From: Bradyrhizobium sp. CCGUVB4N
Lineage (GTDB): Bacteria > Pseudomonadota > Alphaproteobacteria > Rhizobiales > Xanthobacteraceae
Assembly (NCBI RefSeq): GCF_024199945.1
Contig: NZ_JANADP010000001.1
Location: forward strand, 6,944,001-7,008,000
DNA: 64,000 bases
Direction of reading: 5' to 3'
Shown here in pieces: positions 50,680 through 58,865 of this stretch. Position 1 is the stretch's first letter. Every line of letters starts with the position of its first letter. Position numbers and translations under genes: made by a program. The notes beneath the pieces were generated by a model. It saw only the letters and a program-made list of their open reading frames with translations. It did not search any database and was not told the origin of the DNA.

Positions 50680-50918
50680 CCCTGGGTCAGGAAGAGATAG
50701 AGGCAGCCGGCGACCGTCGGCAGGAACGCAACCAGGGCCGTCATCCAGAAGCCGGGTTCGAGGATCGCGTTCAGATCGTCCGTCTCGCTCGTTGCGCGCC
50801 GATCCGCGTTGGTTCTGCTCCACGCTTCATCGGCGGTAAACAGGGGAACGCTCCTCGCCTGCGTTGCACTTTGGCGCAAAGCGCGTTGGGGCGGGCGATG
50901 TATTCCAGGTGTCGGCAT
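50676..50918 (-). CDS. Small membrane-tethered protein coupled to lipoprotein gene
   Basis: An 80-residue open frame ending in a hydrophobic segment, FWMTALVAFLPTVAGCLYLF, followed by LTQG, which looks like a C-terminal membrane anchor. The N-terminal ~55 residues are polar, rich in Arg and Thr. Its stop codon overlaps the lipoprotein start (ATGA), the main reason for believing it. Start codon uncertain: the ATG at 50916-50918 is the only one available. No family recognised. Confidence 0.5.
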   Translation of the reverse strand: MPTPGIHRPPQRALRQSATQARSVPLFTADEAWSRTNADRRATSETDDLNAILEPGFWMTALVAFLPTVAGCLYLFLTQG

Positions 50919-50980
50919 GTCGTTGACTCGGATCGGTTACAAACAGGTTGAGGTTGGAGGTCGCAAAGAGCGCAGCCACG

Positions 50981-51868
50981 TCATTGCGTGAGCGTCTGCT
51001 CCGGAGACGCCTCGTGCGCGGATGGTGCGGCGGGACTGCTGGCCGGACTTTCCTTGGCGCCTGAATCCGTCCAGCCTGGCGGCAGCCCCAACCCCTGCCC
51101 CGCAAGGCCCGTTACGCCTGGAAACCGTCCGAACGCTTCGCACGCGACGTATTTGGGCGCACCGCCGAGTCGCACGCGAATACTGTCCATGGCAGGCAGC
51201 GCAGGGACGCCGCCGAACGGAGATTCTCCGGTCGCGACCAGCTTGGCGAAGTCGGCGCCGAAATCGGCGGCGAGATCATATGCATCGCCCTCGTTCGCGA
51301 CCCGCGGCGAGTTCGTGATGGAATTGGCACCACGCGCCCAGACCATGGCGGCCTTCTCGAATCCTGCAAAGTCGTGCGCTTCCGCCTCGACGGACAGGCT
51401 GCCGAGCCCGACCGGAAGCCGCGGCACCGGCACAGGCACGCCGGGAAGCGCGACGGTCTTGGCGATCGCCAGGGCTTTCGATGCGCCCGCGGCAGTCGGA
51501 TTGGTCGGCGCGGCATGCGTCACCGTCGCCTGCACCGTCAGGTCCGCATCGTCATCGGCGGCCACGATGCGGAAGCGCTCACTCAGGCGCAGACACAGCT
51601 CGCGGCTGATCGCGTTTGCGACGAGGCGGCGTTCTTTTTCGTTCAAGGGGACATCGGCGCGCGCCTGGAAGACGGTCGATGCGATCCGGATCGTCTTGGC
51701 CGCCAGCACGTCCTTCTTGTTCACGCGGATCTTCGACCGCGTCACCAATCCGTTGGCGTCCGACATCCGGTCGTAGCTCCTGAGCGAGCCGGCCTGCTCG
51801 AGCGGCGCGGTCGCGCAGCCCCCGAGAGCCAGCGCGACACTCATCAGGGCCGTCCGTGGCAAGCGCAT
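50981..51868 (-). CDS. DUF3313 family lipoprotein
   Basis: A 295-residue predicted lipoprotein. The lipobox is ALGGC with Cys18, after a short signal (MRLPRTALMSVALALGG). The rest fits the DUF3313 family: SLRSYDRMSDANGLVTRSKI, DLTVQATVTHAAPTNPTA, and VEAEAHDFAGFEKAAMVWAR. The C-terminal 30 residues are Ser/Pro/Ala-rich. Function unknown; envelope location is predicted. The ATG at 51868 is used; an open frame 23 codons longer includes non-conserved sequence. It is divergent from a TetR gene, with two matching operators between, so it is probably induced by the TetR ligand. Confidence 0.85.
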   Translation of the reverse strand: MRLPRTALMSVALALGGCATAPLEQAGSLRSYDRMSDANGLVTRSKIRVNKKDVLAAKTIRIASTVFQARADVPLNEKERRLVANAISRELCLRLSERFRIVAADDDADLTVQATVTHAAPTNPTAAGASKALAIAKTVALPGVPVPVPRLPVGLGSLSVEAEAHDFAGFEKAAMVWARGANSITNSPRVANEGDAYDLAADFGADFAKLVATGESPFGGVPALPAMDSIRVRLGGAPKYVACEAFGRFPGVTGLAGQGLGLPPGWTDSGAKESPASSPAAPSAHEASPEQTLTQ

Positions 51869-51893
51869 GGTCCCGTTCCCGCATCGGCGGATT

Positions 51894-51913
51894 ATTAGAT
51901 AGATCGCTCTAAT
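51894..51913. promoter_or_regulatory. TetR operator copy 1 (ATTAGA-N8-TCTAAT)
   Basis: A perfect 6-bp dyad around 8 bases, just upstream of the DUF3313 start. Its core (51896-51913) matches copy 2 at 15 of 18 positions. Confidence 0.65.
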
Positions 51914-51948
51914 ATTCACTCTCACGCCCCTCGCCACCCGTCAACATA

Positions 51949-51968
51949 AATAGATGGAACTCTCTAAT
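51949..51968. promoter_or_regulatory. TetR operator copy 2 (AATAGA-N8-TCTAAT)
   Basis: A near-perfect dyad 55 bases from copy 1 and 47 bases upstream of the TetR start. The repeated core, TAGAT-n-GA-n-C-n-CTCTAAT, suggests that one protein dimer binds each copy. Confidence 0.65.
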
Positions 51969-52015
51969 TTTGATTTTCTCGTGGCAAATCCTCGTGGTAA
52001 ACGGGGCGAGTGTGA

Positions 52016-52693
52016 ATGGAGATGTCTGGTTTGAGGAAAGTCGATCCCGTCAAGCATGAACTGAAGCGCCAGGAGATCCTCGGCGCGGCGATCCGCTGCT
52101 TCATCAGGGACGGCTTCCGCGGCGCCAGCACGACGGACATCTGCACCGAGGCGCGCATCAGTCCCGGCCACCTCTACCACTACTTTCCGAGCAAGGAGGC
52201 GATCATCGAAGCGATGATCGATATGGGTCTTGCGCATGCGGCGGAGCGGTTCGAAAGGATTCTCGCGGCCGACGACGTGATCGACGCGCTGCTCGCCGAT
52301 ATCGAGGACAACAGCCTGCGCTTTCGTCCCGCCCAGGCCCTCAATCTGGATGGCCTCGCCGAGGCCGCCCGCAATCCGGATTTCGCAAAGATCATCGAGC
52401 GGCACACCGCAGCCGTCCGCCGCATGTGGAGTGATTTCCTGCGCCACGCGCAACAGCAGGGACGGGTGGATCCAGGACTCGATCCGGATGCGACGGCGAA
52501 CATCCTGATCGCCCTCATCGACGGATCCCGCGCGCTGCCGATCCGCAACCCGAAGCTCGACATCAAGCAGAGCGCGGCGCATCTAAGGACGATGATCGCC
52601 CGCTTCCTGAAGCCGCCCGAAGCGCAGGGCATCGCGAGCAAGCCGCGCGGTCAAAAGACCAGCGGTCCGCTCAAGCTGGTCAGGAAGCGATAA
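52016..52693 (+). CDS. TetR family transcriptional regulator
   Basis: A 225-residue regulator. The helix-turn-helix region covers about 16-65 (RQEILGAAIRCFIRDGFRGA, then ICTEARISPGHLYHYFPSKE), typical of TetR/AcrR proteins such as BetI/FadR-like repressors. The C-terminal extension (GIASKPRGQKTSGPLKLVRKR) is basic and may be disordered. It is divergent from the DUF3313 lipoprotein, with two related operators between, giving autoregulation and control of the lipoprotein. ATG at 52016 or 52022; GGAG lies before the second. Inducer unknown. Confidence 0.92.
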   Translation: MEMSGLRKVDPVKHELKRQEILGAAIRCFIRDGFRGASTTDICTEARISPGHLYHYFPSKEAIIEAMIDMGLAHAAERFERILAADDVIDALLADIEDNSLRFRPAQALNLDGLAEAARNPDFAKIIERHTAAVRRMWSDFLRHAQQQGRVDPGLDPDATANILIALIDGSRALPIRNPKLDIKQSAAHLRTMIARFLKPPEAQGIASKPRGQKTSGPLKLVRKR

Positions 52694-52737
52694 GCGAGTT
52701 CGCCGGCAACCAGCGACCTCTCGCCCTCGCGTCTGTA

Positions 52738-52762
52738 GGAACCTTTGCCGCTCCCTCCTGTT
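52738..52762 (+). promoter_or_regulatory. Putative EcfG-type (general stress) promoter
   Basis: GGAAC at 52738-52742 and GTT at 52760-52762 with 17 bases between, 34 bases upstream of the PRC-barrel gene. Known EcfG promoters of Bradyrhizobium have GGAAC, N16-17 and cGTT; here the base before GTT is T. This fits a stress-induced PRC-barrel protein but is a short motif. Confidence 0.5.
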
Positions 52763-52795
52763 GCCACCGCGATCAACTGGTTGAGGAGGACCAAG

Positions 52796-53188
52796 ATGAA
52801 GAAGCTCGCTATGGCATGTGCATTTGCAGTTGTTGCTGCGACTGCCGCTCATGCCGCGACGACCACCGTGAAGTCGGCGCCGACGGAAAGCTGGACGGTG
52901 ACCAACTACTACAAGCAGGCCGTCTACGATCCCAAGGAAAGCAAGATCGGCGACGTCGACGACGTGCTCGTCGACAAGTCCGGCAAGATCACCGGGCTCG
53001 TGCTCGGCGTCGGCGGATTCCTGGGTGCCGGCGAAAAGGACGTCATCGTGCCCTTCAGCGCCATCAAGACCGCCAAGAAGAACGACAAATGGTGGCTCAC
53101 CATCGACGAGACGAAGGACACGCTCAAGGAAGCGCCGGGCTTCAAATACGACAAGGCGAGCACCACCTGGGTGCCCGAGAAGAAGTAA
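52796..53188 (+). CDS. Secreted PRC-barrel domain protein
   Basis: A 130-residue exported protein: signal peptide 1-21 (MKKLAMACAFAVVAATAAHA) followed by a PRC-barrel (about 40-115), visible as DPKESKIGDVDDVLVDKSGK, ITGLVLGVGGFLGAGEKDVI and VPFSAIKTAK. PRC-barrels are small beta-barrels that mediate protein contacts; the secreted form is common in the general stress regulon of alphaproteobacteria. The ATG at 52796 has GAGGAGGA upstream, a strong site. A putative EcfG promoter lies upstream and a perfect terminator follows, so this is an independent unit. Confidence 0.9.
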   Translation: MKKLAMACAFAVVAATAAHAATTTVKSAPTESWTVTNYYKQAVYDPKESKIGDVDDVLVDKSGKITGLVLGVGGFLGAGEKDVIVPFSAIKTAKKNDKWWLTIDETKDTLKEAPGFKYDKASTTWVPEKK

Positions 53189-53212
53189 TTCGCCGCGATC
53201 GACGCCTGGACA

Positions 53213-53238
53213 GGGCCCGCTGCACCTGCAGCGGGCCC
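53213..53238 (+). terminator. Rho-independent terminator of the PRC-barrel gene
   Basis: A perfect 12-bp stem, GGGCCCGCTGCA with its inverse, around a 2-base loop, followed by TTTTCAC, 24 bases after the stop codon. Confidence 0.85.
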
Positions 53239-53335
53239 TTTTCACATTCCGACGGCGTGGCGGCCAAGACAATGCCGCCGTCGACAATCAAGTCGACGGC
53301 GGCATGATGAAGTCAGCCGTTGCGGGCGAAAGTCT

Positions 53336-54052
53336 TCAGTTTCTCGCCGGAGCCGTTGCCGCCGCCGAATGCGCGGCCCGCGGCGCGCCGGGTTGGGCGA
53401 CCGGGCCAGCCGGACCGCGCGAGCGGGCGATCGCGGCGTCGATCTCGGCGATGACGCGGCGCTGGATTGCATCGTTCTTGTCGATGGTGATGTGGCCGAC
53501 GCCGCTGCCGCGCACGTCGACATTGTCGAGCTTGCCGCGAAGGCCCGCGTCGGCCCGCACCGGCTCGCCAGGACCATCGCCGATATAGATGTTGATGTAG
53601 CGCTCGGCGCCGGTCGACAGCTTGGTCTTGAACACGGAGTCGAGCCCGATCGCGAGCTTCACCGGCACACCGAGACGGTTGAGCTTGGCGATCATGTCGG
53701 GCAGCGCGGTGGCGCCCGAGGAGTGCCCGACCAGGACGATGGTCTTGAGGCGGCCGGCCTTGTATTCGGTCGCGGCTTCATCGGCGAGCGAGGACCAGGA
53801 CACGAAGTTCGCGACGGTCACCGGAATGCCCTGCGCCTGCAGCCGTGCGCCGATCGTATCGAGCCCGAGCGAGAAGATGTTGAGCACGCCGCGGAGCAGA
53901 TAGACATGCGTCGTCGCCGCAGCCTGGCTCGGCGCGGCCCTGGCGGTGGTCGGGCTCATGGCAACAGCTGACAGCAGCAGCAGGCAGGTCGCCCACATGC
54001 GGAGAGTGGACAACTGGCTGGCGCCGGCGGTGTGACGGCCGTTCGGTCTCAT
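53336..54052 (-). CDS. Secreted serine hydrolase-like protein, paralogue of the LysM hydrolase
   Basis: A 238-residue exported protein. Signal peptide about 18-39 (RMWATCLLLLSAVAMSPTTARA). The fold is lipase-like: VYLLRGVLNIFSLGLDTIGA aligns with YLFRGAMGPIFSTGMDRLSE of the gene at 49205, and the nucleophile elbow is GHSSGA (Ser111). It also shares the RYINIYIGD and GHITIDKNDAIQRRVI regions, but has no LysM domain. The ATG at 54052 is preferred; the frame opens 48 codons earlier. Substrate unknown. The C-terminus is Ala/Pro-rich. Confidence 0.82.
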   Translation of the reverse strand: MRPNGRHTAGASQLSTLRMWATCLLLLSAVAMSPTTARAAPSQAAATTHVYLLRGVLNIFSLGLDTIGARLQAQGIPVTVANFVSWSSLADEAATEYKAGRLKTIVLVGHSSGATALPDMIAKLNRLGVPVKLAIGLDSVFKTKLSTGAERYINIYIGDGPGEPVRADAGLRGKLDNVDVRGSGVGHITIDKNDAIQRRVIAEIDAAIARSRGPAGPVAQPGAPRAAHSAAATAPARN

Positions 54053-54334
54053 CGATCTTTTCCCTGGGGACATACGCTTCGCGATTGGCCGGAATCGTAG
54101 CCACGGCCTGCTCGCAGACGCAACAAAGAGCCGCGTGAATGGTGATCTTAGCCGCAATCCGTGACCATCGCGCAACACCTGCCCGAAACCTGCCACTTAA
54201 GGGCCTGTTTTGAGACCATTTTTCTCCAGGCAATTGCGGCCGGGCAGGGCCATTCCTATTTCGGGGGTCCGCCGGTCTTCCGCCCGCCAGGGTGCGGGTT
54301 CCGGCGCATCCCTCCCCACCCCCGACCGGCCCTC

Positions 54335-55254
<920 letters not shown>

Positions 55255-55258
<4 letters not shown>

Positions 55259-56016
55259 ATTACCGCGCCGTTCGCGCCATCTATCTGTTCGAAATGGCGC
55301 GCACCTGGCGAACGCTGTTTCAAAGCATCGTCTCGCCCGTCGTTTCGACCTCGCTCTATTTCGTGGTGTTTGGCGCTGCGATCGGCTCGCGCATCAGCGA
55401 TGTCGAGGGCGTCAGCTACGGCACCTTCATCGTGCCGGGCCTGATCATGCTCTCGGTGCTGACACAGAGCATCAGCAACGCCTCGTTCGGCATCTACTTC
55501 CCGAAATTCGTCGGCACGATCTACGAGATCCTGTCGGCGCCGATCTCCTATTTCGAGATCGTGCTCGGCTATGTCGGCGCCGCCGCGACCAAGTCGATCA
55601 TCCTCGGCCTGATCATTCTCGCCACCGCCGGGCTGTTCGTGCCGCTGCACATCCATCACCCGATCTGGATGCTGACCTTCCTGGTGCTGACGGCGGTGGC
55701 CTTCAGCCTGTTCGGCTTCATTATCGGCATCTGGGCCGACGGCTTCGAAAAGCTCCAGATGATCCCGATGCTGGTGGTGACGCCGCTGACCTTCCTGGGC
55801 GGAAGCTTCTACTCCGTCAACATGCTGCCGCCGACGTGGCACACGGTGGCGCTGCTCAATCCGGTGGTCTATCTGATCTCCGGCTTCCGCTGGAGCTTCT
55901 ACGAGATCGCCGATGTCAGCGTCGCCGTCAGCTTCAGCATGACGCTGGCGTTCCTGGCGATCTGCCTCGCCGTGATCTGGTGGATCTTCCGGACCGGTTA
56001 TCGGCTGAAGAACTGA
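55255..56016 (+). CDS. ABC-2 type permease (YadH-like)
   Basis: A 253-residue inner-membrane protein with six predicted helices. The beginning MNYRAVRAIYLFEMARTWRT and the VVSTSLYFVVFGAAIGSRI segment are typical of the ABC-2 permease family (YadH-like). The C-terminal region contains LLNPVVYLISGFRW, the usual ABC-2 signature. It starts within the stop codon of the ATPase gene, giving tight coupling and a 1:1 product ratio. The substrate is not known. A palindromic repeat lies just after the gene. Confidence 0.93.
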
Positions 56017-56018
56017 CT

Positions 56019-56058
56019 GTCATTCCGGTGCGCGACGAAGTCGCGAGCCCGGAATGAC
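56019..56058. repeat. Palindromic repeat, family D (GTCATTCCGG type)
   Basis: Arms GTCATTCCGG (56019-56028) and CCGGAATGAC (56049-56058) with an inner hairpin CGCGAC-GAA-GTCGCG. It starts two bases after the permease stop and may act as a transcript end for this gene and the convergent glycine-zipper gene. It is a dispersed Bradyrhizobium-type element. Confidence 0.8.
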
Positions 56059-56069
56059 GGGCGGTGGAC

Positions 56070-56393
56070 TTACCGATAACAGCGGAAGTGGTGATAGCCG
56101 TCGTAGTAGCCGCGGCAATGGCGGTGGCCGTGGTAGGGAATGCCCAGAATACCATCGACGGCGCCCACAGCGCCGCCGACACCGGCACCGACGACACCTC
56201 CGACCGCACCGCCCACGGGACCGGCAATCCGGTTGCCTTCATAGGAGCCTTCCTGGGCGCCACGCACGATGCCCTGGGCGTGGCCGGCTTGCGGCGCGCA
56301 AGCCAGCGCAAGAAGGACAGCGGCGCCCGCGAAAAACAGGCGAACGGGTAGACCCGCCGGCAACTGCGCGGCGGCGATACGAGCTTTGTTCAT
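56070..56393 (-). CDS. Secreted glycine-zipper protein
   Basis: A 107-residue exported protein. The signal peptide is about 16-40 (LPVRLFFAGAAVLLALACA). The mature part is a glycine zipper, GPVGGAVGGVVGAGVGGAVG, typical of envelope or stress proteins that span or associate with the membrane. The C-terminus is His/Tyr/Arg-rich (YHGHRHCRGYYDGYHHFRCY), possibly metal-binding, with two cysteines. Start: ATG at 56391-56393 with GGGGA upstream. Convergent with the ABC permease. Function unknown. Confidence 0.78.
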   Translation of the reverse strand: MNKARIAAAQLPAGLPVRLFFAGAAVLLALACAPQAGHAQGIVRGAQEGSYEGNRIAGPVGGAVGGVVGAGVGGAVGAVDGILGIPYHGHRHCRGYYDGYHHFRCYR

Positions 56394-56672
56394 CTTGAGT
56401 CCCCGGGAGTAGACGGCGGCGACAGCCGCCAATTGGTAGGCCGTGTTCAACGCCCGAAGCGGCCAAATGGTTGCGTCTTTGTGACGAATTGTCGGCGTTG
56501 TGAACGCAGCTCCCGCTCGCGAAAATGTCAGCATCGTCAGAGCCGGCGCGGCACAAAGCGGCCTTGCTTACGCCCGGCATCACGTTAACGATGGGTGAGC
56601 AGCCCGCTGGAACGAAAGCCGGATTGCAGGCATAGTGCGAGCCGGGGACGGAGAGCCGCGGTGTTATTGTTT

Positions 56673-56721
56673 GAGCATGATCTTTTCGGAAAACCGCTAC
56701 ACACTTTTCCGGATCATGCTC
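56673..56721. repeat. Palindromic repeat, family E (GAGCATGATC type)
   Basis: GAGCATGATC and GATCATGCTC are inverted arms, with GGAAAA and TTTTCC nested inside. The element lies in the ~360-base gap between the glycine-zipper and L,D-transpeptidase genes, 31 bases upstream of the latter, so it may affect its promoter or leader. I see no gene in the rest of the gap (56394-56672), which should hold the glycine-zipper promoter. It is a recognised Bradyrhizobium-type repeat. Confidence 0.8.
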
Positions 56722-56752
56722 TAGCGCGAACAGGCCGGAGGCCAGATTTCAG

Positions 56753-57547
56753 ATGCGTTCCTTTTTCGTTGCGTTCACGTCCCTGATGCTTTTGAGCGCG
56801 GGCACCGCGCAGGCCAAGGTCGACATTACCGTCGACAAGAACAATCAGCAGATGACCGTCGTGGTCGACGGCGTCACCCGCTACCACTGGCCGGTGTCGA
56901 CCGGCATCCCCTCGCGCGAGACGCCGGCCGGCTCGTTCCGTGCCTTCCGCATGGAAGAGGATCACTATTCCAAGGAATTCGACGACGCGCCGATGCCGCA
57001 CTCGATCTTCTTCACCAAGGTCGGGCATGCCATTCACGGCACCGACTCGGTCGGACGATTGGGTACGCCCGCCTCGCATGGCTGCGTGCGGCTGTCGCGC
57101 CAGAACGCCTCGACCCTCTACGCGCTGGTGCAGGAGCAGGGCGTGCTCAACACCACGGTGACGCTGACGGGCTCGGCGCAGGTGGCGCTGGCCCGCAACC
57201 CGCGCGGCCGGACCAACAATGCGGTGGCCCGCGCCGAGCAGCCGGCTGAGGAGCAGTATGCGACGACAGGCGATCCCGTGAATCTGGCGCCGCCGATGCA
57301 GCCCCCTCGCCGCTACATGCCGCAGGACGACAACTACATCTATCCCGCCGACGGCAGCGACACCGGCGCTCGTTACCCGGCGCCGCGTCCGATTGCCCGC
57401 CCTCCTGGCGCGCAGGTCTACCAGCAGCTGCCGCAACCGCAGCCGAGCTACGGCTCCGATCCGGTGCAGGCCCATCAGGGTTACTACTATCAGCAGCAAC
57501 AGCCGCGCCAGTATTATCAGCCGCGCAATTATTATTATCAAAACTGA
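56753..57547 (+). CDS. L,D-transpeptidase (YkuD domain)
   Basis: A 264-residue exported enzyme that should form 3-3 cross-links in peptidoglycan or attach proteins to it. Signal peptide 1-21 (FVAFTSLMLLSAGTAQA). The YkuD active site is intact: HAIHGTDSVGRLG (His95) and SHGCVRL (His109, Cys111, Arg113). About 115 C-terminal residues form a Gln/Tyr/Pro-rich low-complexity tail (QQQQPRQYYQP, NYYYQN), unusual but seen in rhizobial homologues. The ATG at 56753 is used. Inner-membrane or periplasmic location; role possibly in stationary-phase wall remodelling. Confidence 0.92.
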   Translation: MRSFFVAFTSLMLLSAGTAQAKVDITVDKNNQQMTVVVDGVTRYHWPVSTGIPSRETPAGSFRAFRMEEDHYSKEFDDAPMPHSIFFTKVGHAIHGTDSVGRLGTPASHGCVRLSRQNASTLYALVQEQGVLNTTVTLTGSAQVALARNPRGRTNNAVARAEQPAEEQYATTGDPVNLAPPMQPPRRYMPQDDNYIYPADGSDTGARYPAPRPIARPPGAQVYQQLPQPQPSYGSDPVQAHQGYYYQQQQPRQYYQPRNYYYQN

Positions 57548-57549
57548 GG

Positions 57550-58812
57550 TTATCTGAACGCGGCGTCGCCGCGTTCGACAATCTTCCGCGCAGCATCGAC
57601 GAAGGCGCGGGCAACCGGCTCGAGGATCTCGGGCCCGGTTGCCGTGAGATCGTCTGCCGGCGTGTGGAAGGTCTGATGGCGACCGGCCATGCCGAGGAAA
57701 TTGGCGTAGCCCGCCGCATGCACGTCGCGCAGCTCGCCGACCGCCTGCTTCTCCGTCACCAGACGTTTTGCCGCGACCGCGGCGAAGACCTCATCGGTCA
57801 GCGCGACGGCTGACTTGCTCAGCACGAGATAGTGCTCCTCCTCGGGCCGGCTGATCCGCGCGCCTTCCGCAAAGGCGTAGCACGCGTTCGACGAGCCGAA
57901 GTGGATCCAGGCCAGCGTGTCCTTTGGCGCGGGCGCGCCGTCTTTCAGAAACAACTCCATCCCGCCATGGCCGATCTCGTGGCCGGCGGTCGCAATGAAG
58001 ACGAAATGCGCCGGCCATTTCTCCGCAGCCGCCGTGCGCGCCAGCGCGAGAAAATTGGCGATGCCGGGACCACGTTCGCAGACGCAGCTGTACCAGCCGG
58101 TCATCGGCGTGGAGACGACGATGGTCGGTCCGCGGCCAATGCCGATCTCGGCGATGACGTTGCGGCCGGAGACGTTGTGATCGTAGTGCCCGGCAAGGTC
58201 GAATGTGACCGGAGCGCCTGACGCGAGCGCACGCTCGAACGGATCGCGGGCCTTGGCGCCGACCACCATCACCGGTACCGGCCAGGGTGCGTCCTCCTGC
58301 GTGACGTTGTAGGCGAAACGGTCGTCCGCGGGATTGCCGATCGTCAGCAGGATGGCGGCGGGTTTCCTCGCCGTGGCCTCAGCGATCGCCGCGCGATGCG
58401 CGGGACCGAGATAGGCTCCGCGATCGAATGGCAGATCGACCCAGAGAATCTTGCCGGCAACGTCGCCCTCTCGGGCGAGCGGCGCGGAGAGATGAAAGCT
58501 GGCCTTATCCTCGGGCGGCCACCAGAACGGCGTTACCTCGACGCGCGTGCCGGCCGCTTCCGCACTCGCGCGCTCCACGACGTATTGCCGGCCAAGCACG
58601 ACGGGTTGGAACTTGATGGCGAAGCCGGCCTCGGACAGCTCGCCCGCGACCCAGTCAGCGGTCGCGCGATCGCCGGGCGAGCCGAAGCGGTGCAGGCCGA
58701 ACGAGGCGTAGCGCGCGACATCGGCATACAGGCTCGCGCCCGATAACACGTCCTTGGCGGCTGCCTGTCCAACCATCAGAGCCGCCATCGTTGCCATGAG
58801 GATGAGCCGCAT
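57550..58812 (-). CDS. Secreted M28-fold protein with unusual metal site
   Basis: A 420-residue exported protein: signal peptide 1-19 (MRLILMATMAALMVGQAAA). The body resembles an M28 aminopeptidase with an inserted PA-like domain (about 90-205, GDVAGKILWVDLPFDRGAYL). The usual HxD ligand site is STPMTGW, and the bridging Asp region is CERGPG, so normal M28 ligands are missing. Instead AGHEIGHGG at 277-285 contains an HExxH. A conserved final HTPADD is present. It may be a changed or inactive peptidase. The ATG at 58812 is chosen; the frame opens 30 codons earlier. Convergent with the transpeptidase gene, stops 2 bases apart. Confidence 0.75.
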   Translation of the reverse strand: MRLILMATMAALMVGQAAAKDVLSGASLYADVARYASFGLHRFGSPGDRATADWVAGELSEAGFAIKFQPVVLGRQYVVERASAEAAGTRVEVTPFWWPPEDKASFHLSAPLAREGDVAGKILWVDLPFDRGAYLGPAHRAAIAEATARKPAAILLTIGNPADDRFAYNVTQEDAPWPVPVMVVGAKARDPFERALASGAPVTFDLAGHYDHNVSGRNVIAEIGIGRGPTIVVSTPMTGWYSCVCERGPGIANFLALARTAAAEKWPAHFVFIATAGHEIGHGGMELFLKDGAPAPKDTLAWIHFGSSNACYAFAEGARISRPEEEHYLVLSKSAVALTDEVFAAVAAKRLVTEKQAVGELRDVHAAGYANFLGMAGRHQTFHTPADDLTATGPEILEPVARAFVDAARKIVERGDAAFR

Positions 58813-58865
58813 GTGAATCGCTCCCGGTCTTTTTGCAAACCAGTTTCGCCTCTTCGCGGCCGTCG

